The position numbers and the translations under genes were made by a program. A stretch of 64,000 bases of DNA, taken from Hordeum vulgare subsp. vulgare. Its lineage: Eukaryota > Streptophyta > Magnoliopsida > Poales > Poaceae. How positions within the stretch are numbered: the first letter of the stretch is position 1; every line of letters begins with the position of its first letter. Positions 63,892 through 64,000 of the stretch are shown here, piece by piece. The notes below the pieces were generated by a model, which was given only the letters and a program-made list of their open reading frames with translations, did no database searches and was not told where the DNA came from. The stretch lies in NCBI RefSeq assembly GCF_904849725.1, contig NC_058518.1:512045225-512109224 (forward strand), written 5' to 3'.

Positions 63892-64000
63892 TGTTGGAAT
63901 TATGCCGTAGAGGCAATAATAAATGTAAAGTTATTATTATAATTCCTGTATCAAGATAATAGTTTATTATCCATGCTATAATTGTATTGAATGAAGACTC
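63892..64000 (+). mobile_element. Second BARE/Angela copia, LTR start (partial)
   Basis: TGTTGGAATTATGCCGTAGA and the following 90 bases match the LTR starts at 33756 and 40874 with a few differences. It interrupts the pol frame of gypsy element 2 in plus orientation and leaves the window on the right. Confidence 0.9.

Noticed and set aside
1..64000. tRNA or rRNA genes
   Set aside because: No A/B-box-containing cloverleaf or rRNA segment was recognised; the tRNA-like matches are retrotransposon primer sites.

Overview
This window comes from a large, repeat-rich grass genome, almost certainly tribe Triticeae (wheat, Aegilops, barley, rye). The retrotransposon families point there: a full-length BARE/Angela/WIS-type copia element, a LARD-type (Sukkula-like) element with 4.9-kb LTRs, Athila-like gypsy elements with a tRNA-Asp-type primer site, several En/Spm (CACTA) transposons with TTTAGTCCCGG-type subterminal repeats, and Stowaway MITEs. 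Family names are recognised from memory of the sequences, not from a search. The species cannot be determined.

Layout. 1-1466: 5' end of a minus-strand copia element (LTR, primer site, gag) leaving the window on the left. 1467-4784: non-TE-looking DNA with two correctly spliced dienelactone-hydrolase exons and a Stowaway MITE. 4784-8628: a decayed LINE-type RNase H tail split by CACTA-1 (5196-8189, TSD TCC), a 3-kb deletion derivative whose transposase lost its core and runs into Ulp1-protease exons. 8912-20642: CACTA-2, 11.7 kb and structurally near-complete, carrying a TNP2-type transposase with only two nonsense codons, a second gene ending in an Ulp1-like domain, and a small tail-anchored coiled-coil gene. 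20643-24145: low-copy-looking DNA with two MITEs, an apparently intact two-exon gene for a secreted cysteine-rich, defensin-like peptide (22129-22499, minus), an AT-rich repeat field and another RNase H fragment. 24146-26210: CACTA-3, plus-oriented and decayed.

26211-48145: the LARD (minus-oriented) inserted in CACTA-3, itself interrupted at 33756-42699 by the intact BARE/Angela copia (TSD CGATT, one open 1326-codon polyprotein). 48146-48261: a short orphan segment. 48262-58125: Athila-like gypsy element 1 (minus), whose 5' LTR is cut by a second member of the same family (58126-63891), itself cut by another BARE/Angela LTR at 63892.

The nesting gives a relative history: LINE tail before CACTA-1; CACTA-3 before the LARD before BARE; gypsy 1 before gypsy 2 before the second BARE. 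By-eye LTR divergence (about 1.5% for the LARD, about 1.3% for BARE, several percent for gypsy 1) fits that order. Only the defensin-like gene looks like a functional host gene. The BARE polyprotein looks intact, the CACTA small gene is open, and most other coding regions carry stops, frameshifts or deletions. Coordinates of exons, LTR ends and TSDs were read by hand; protein homologies are from recognition, not from a database.
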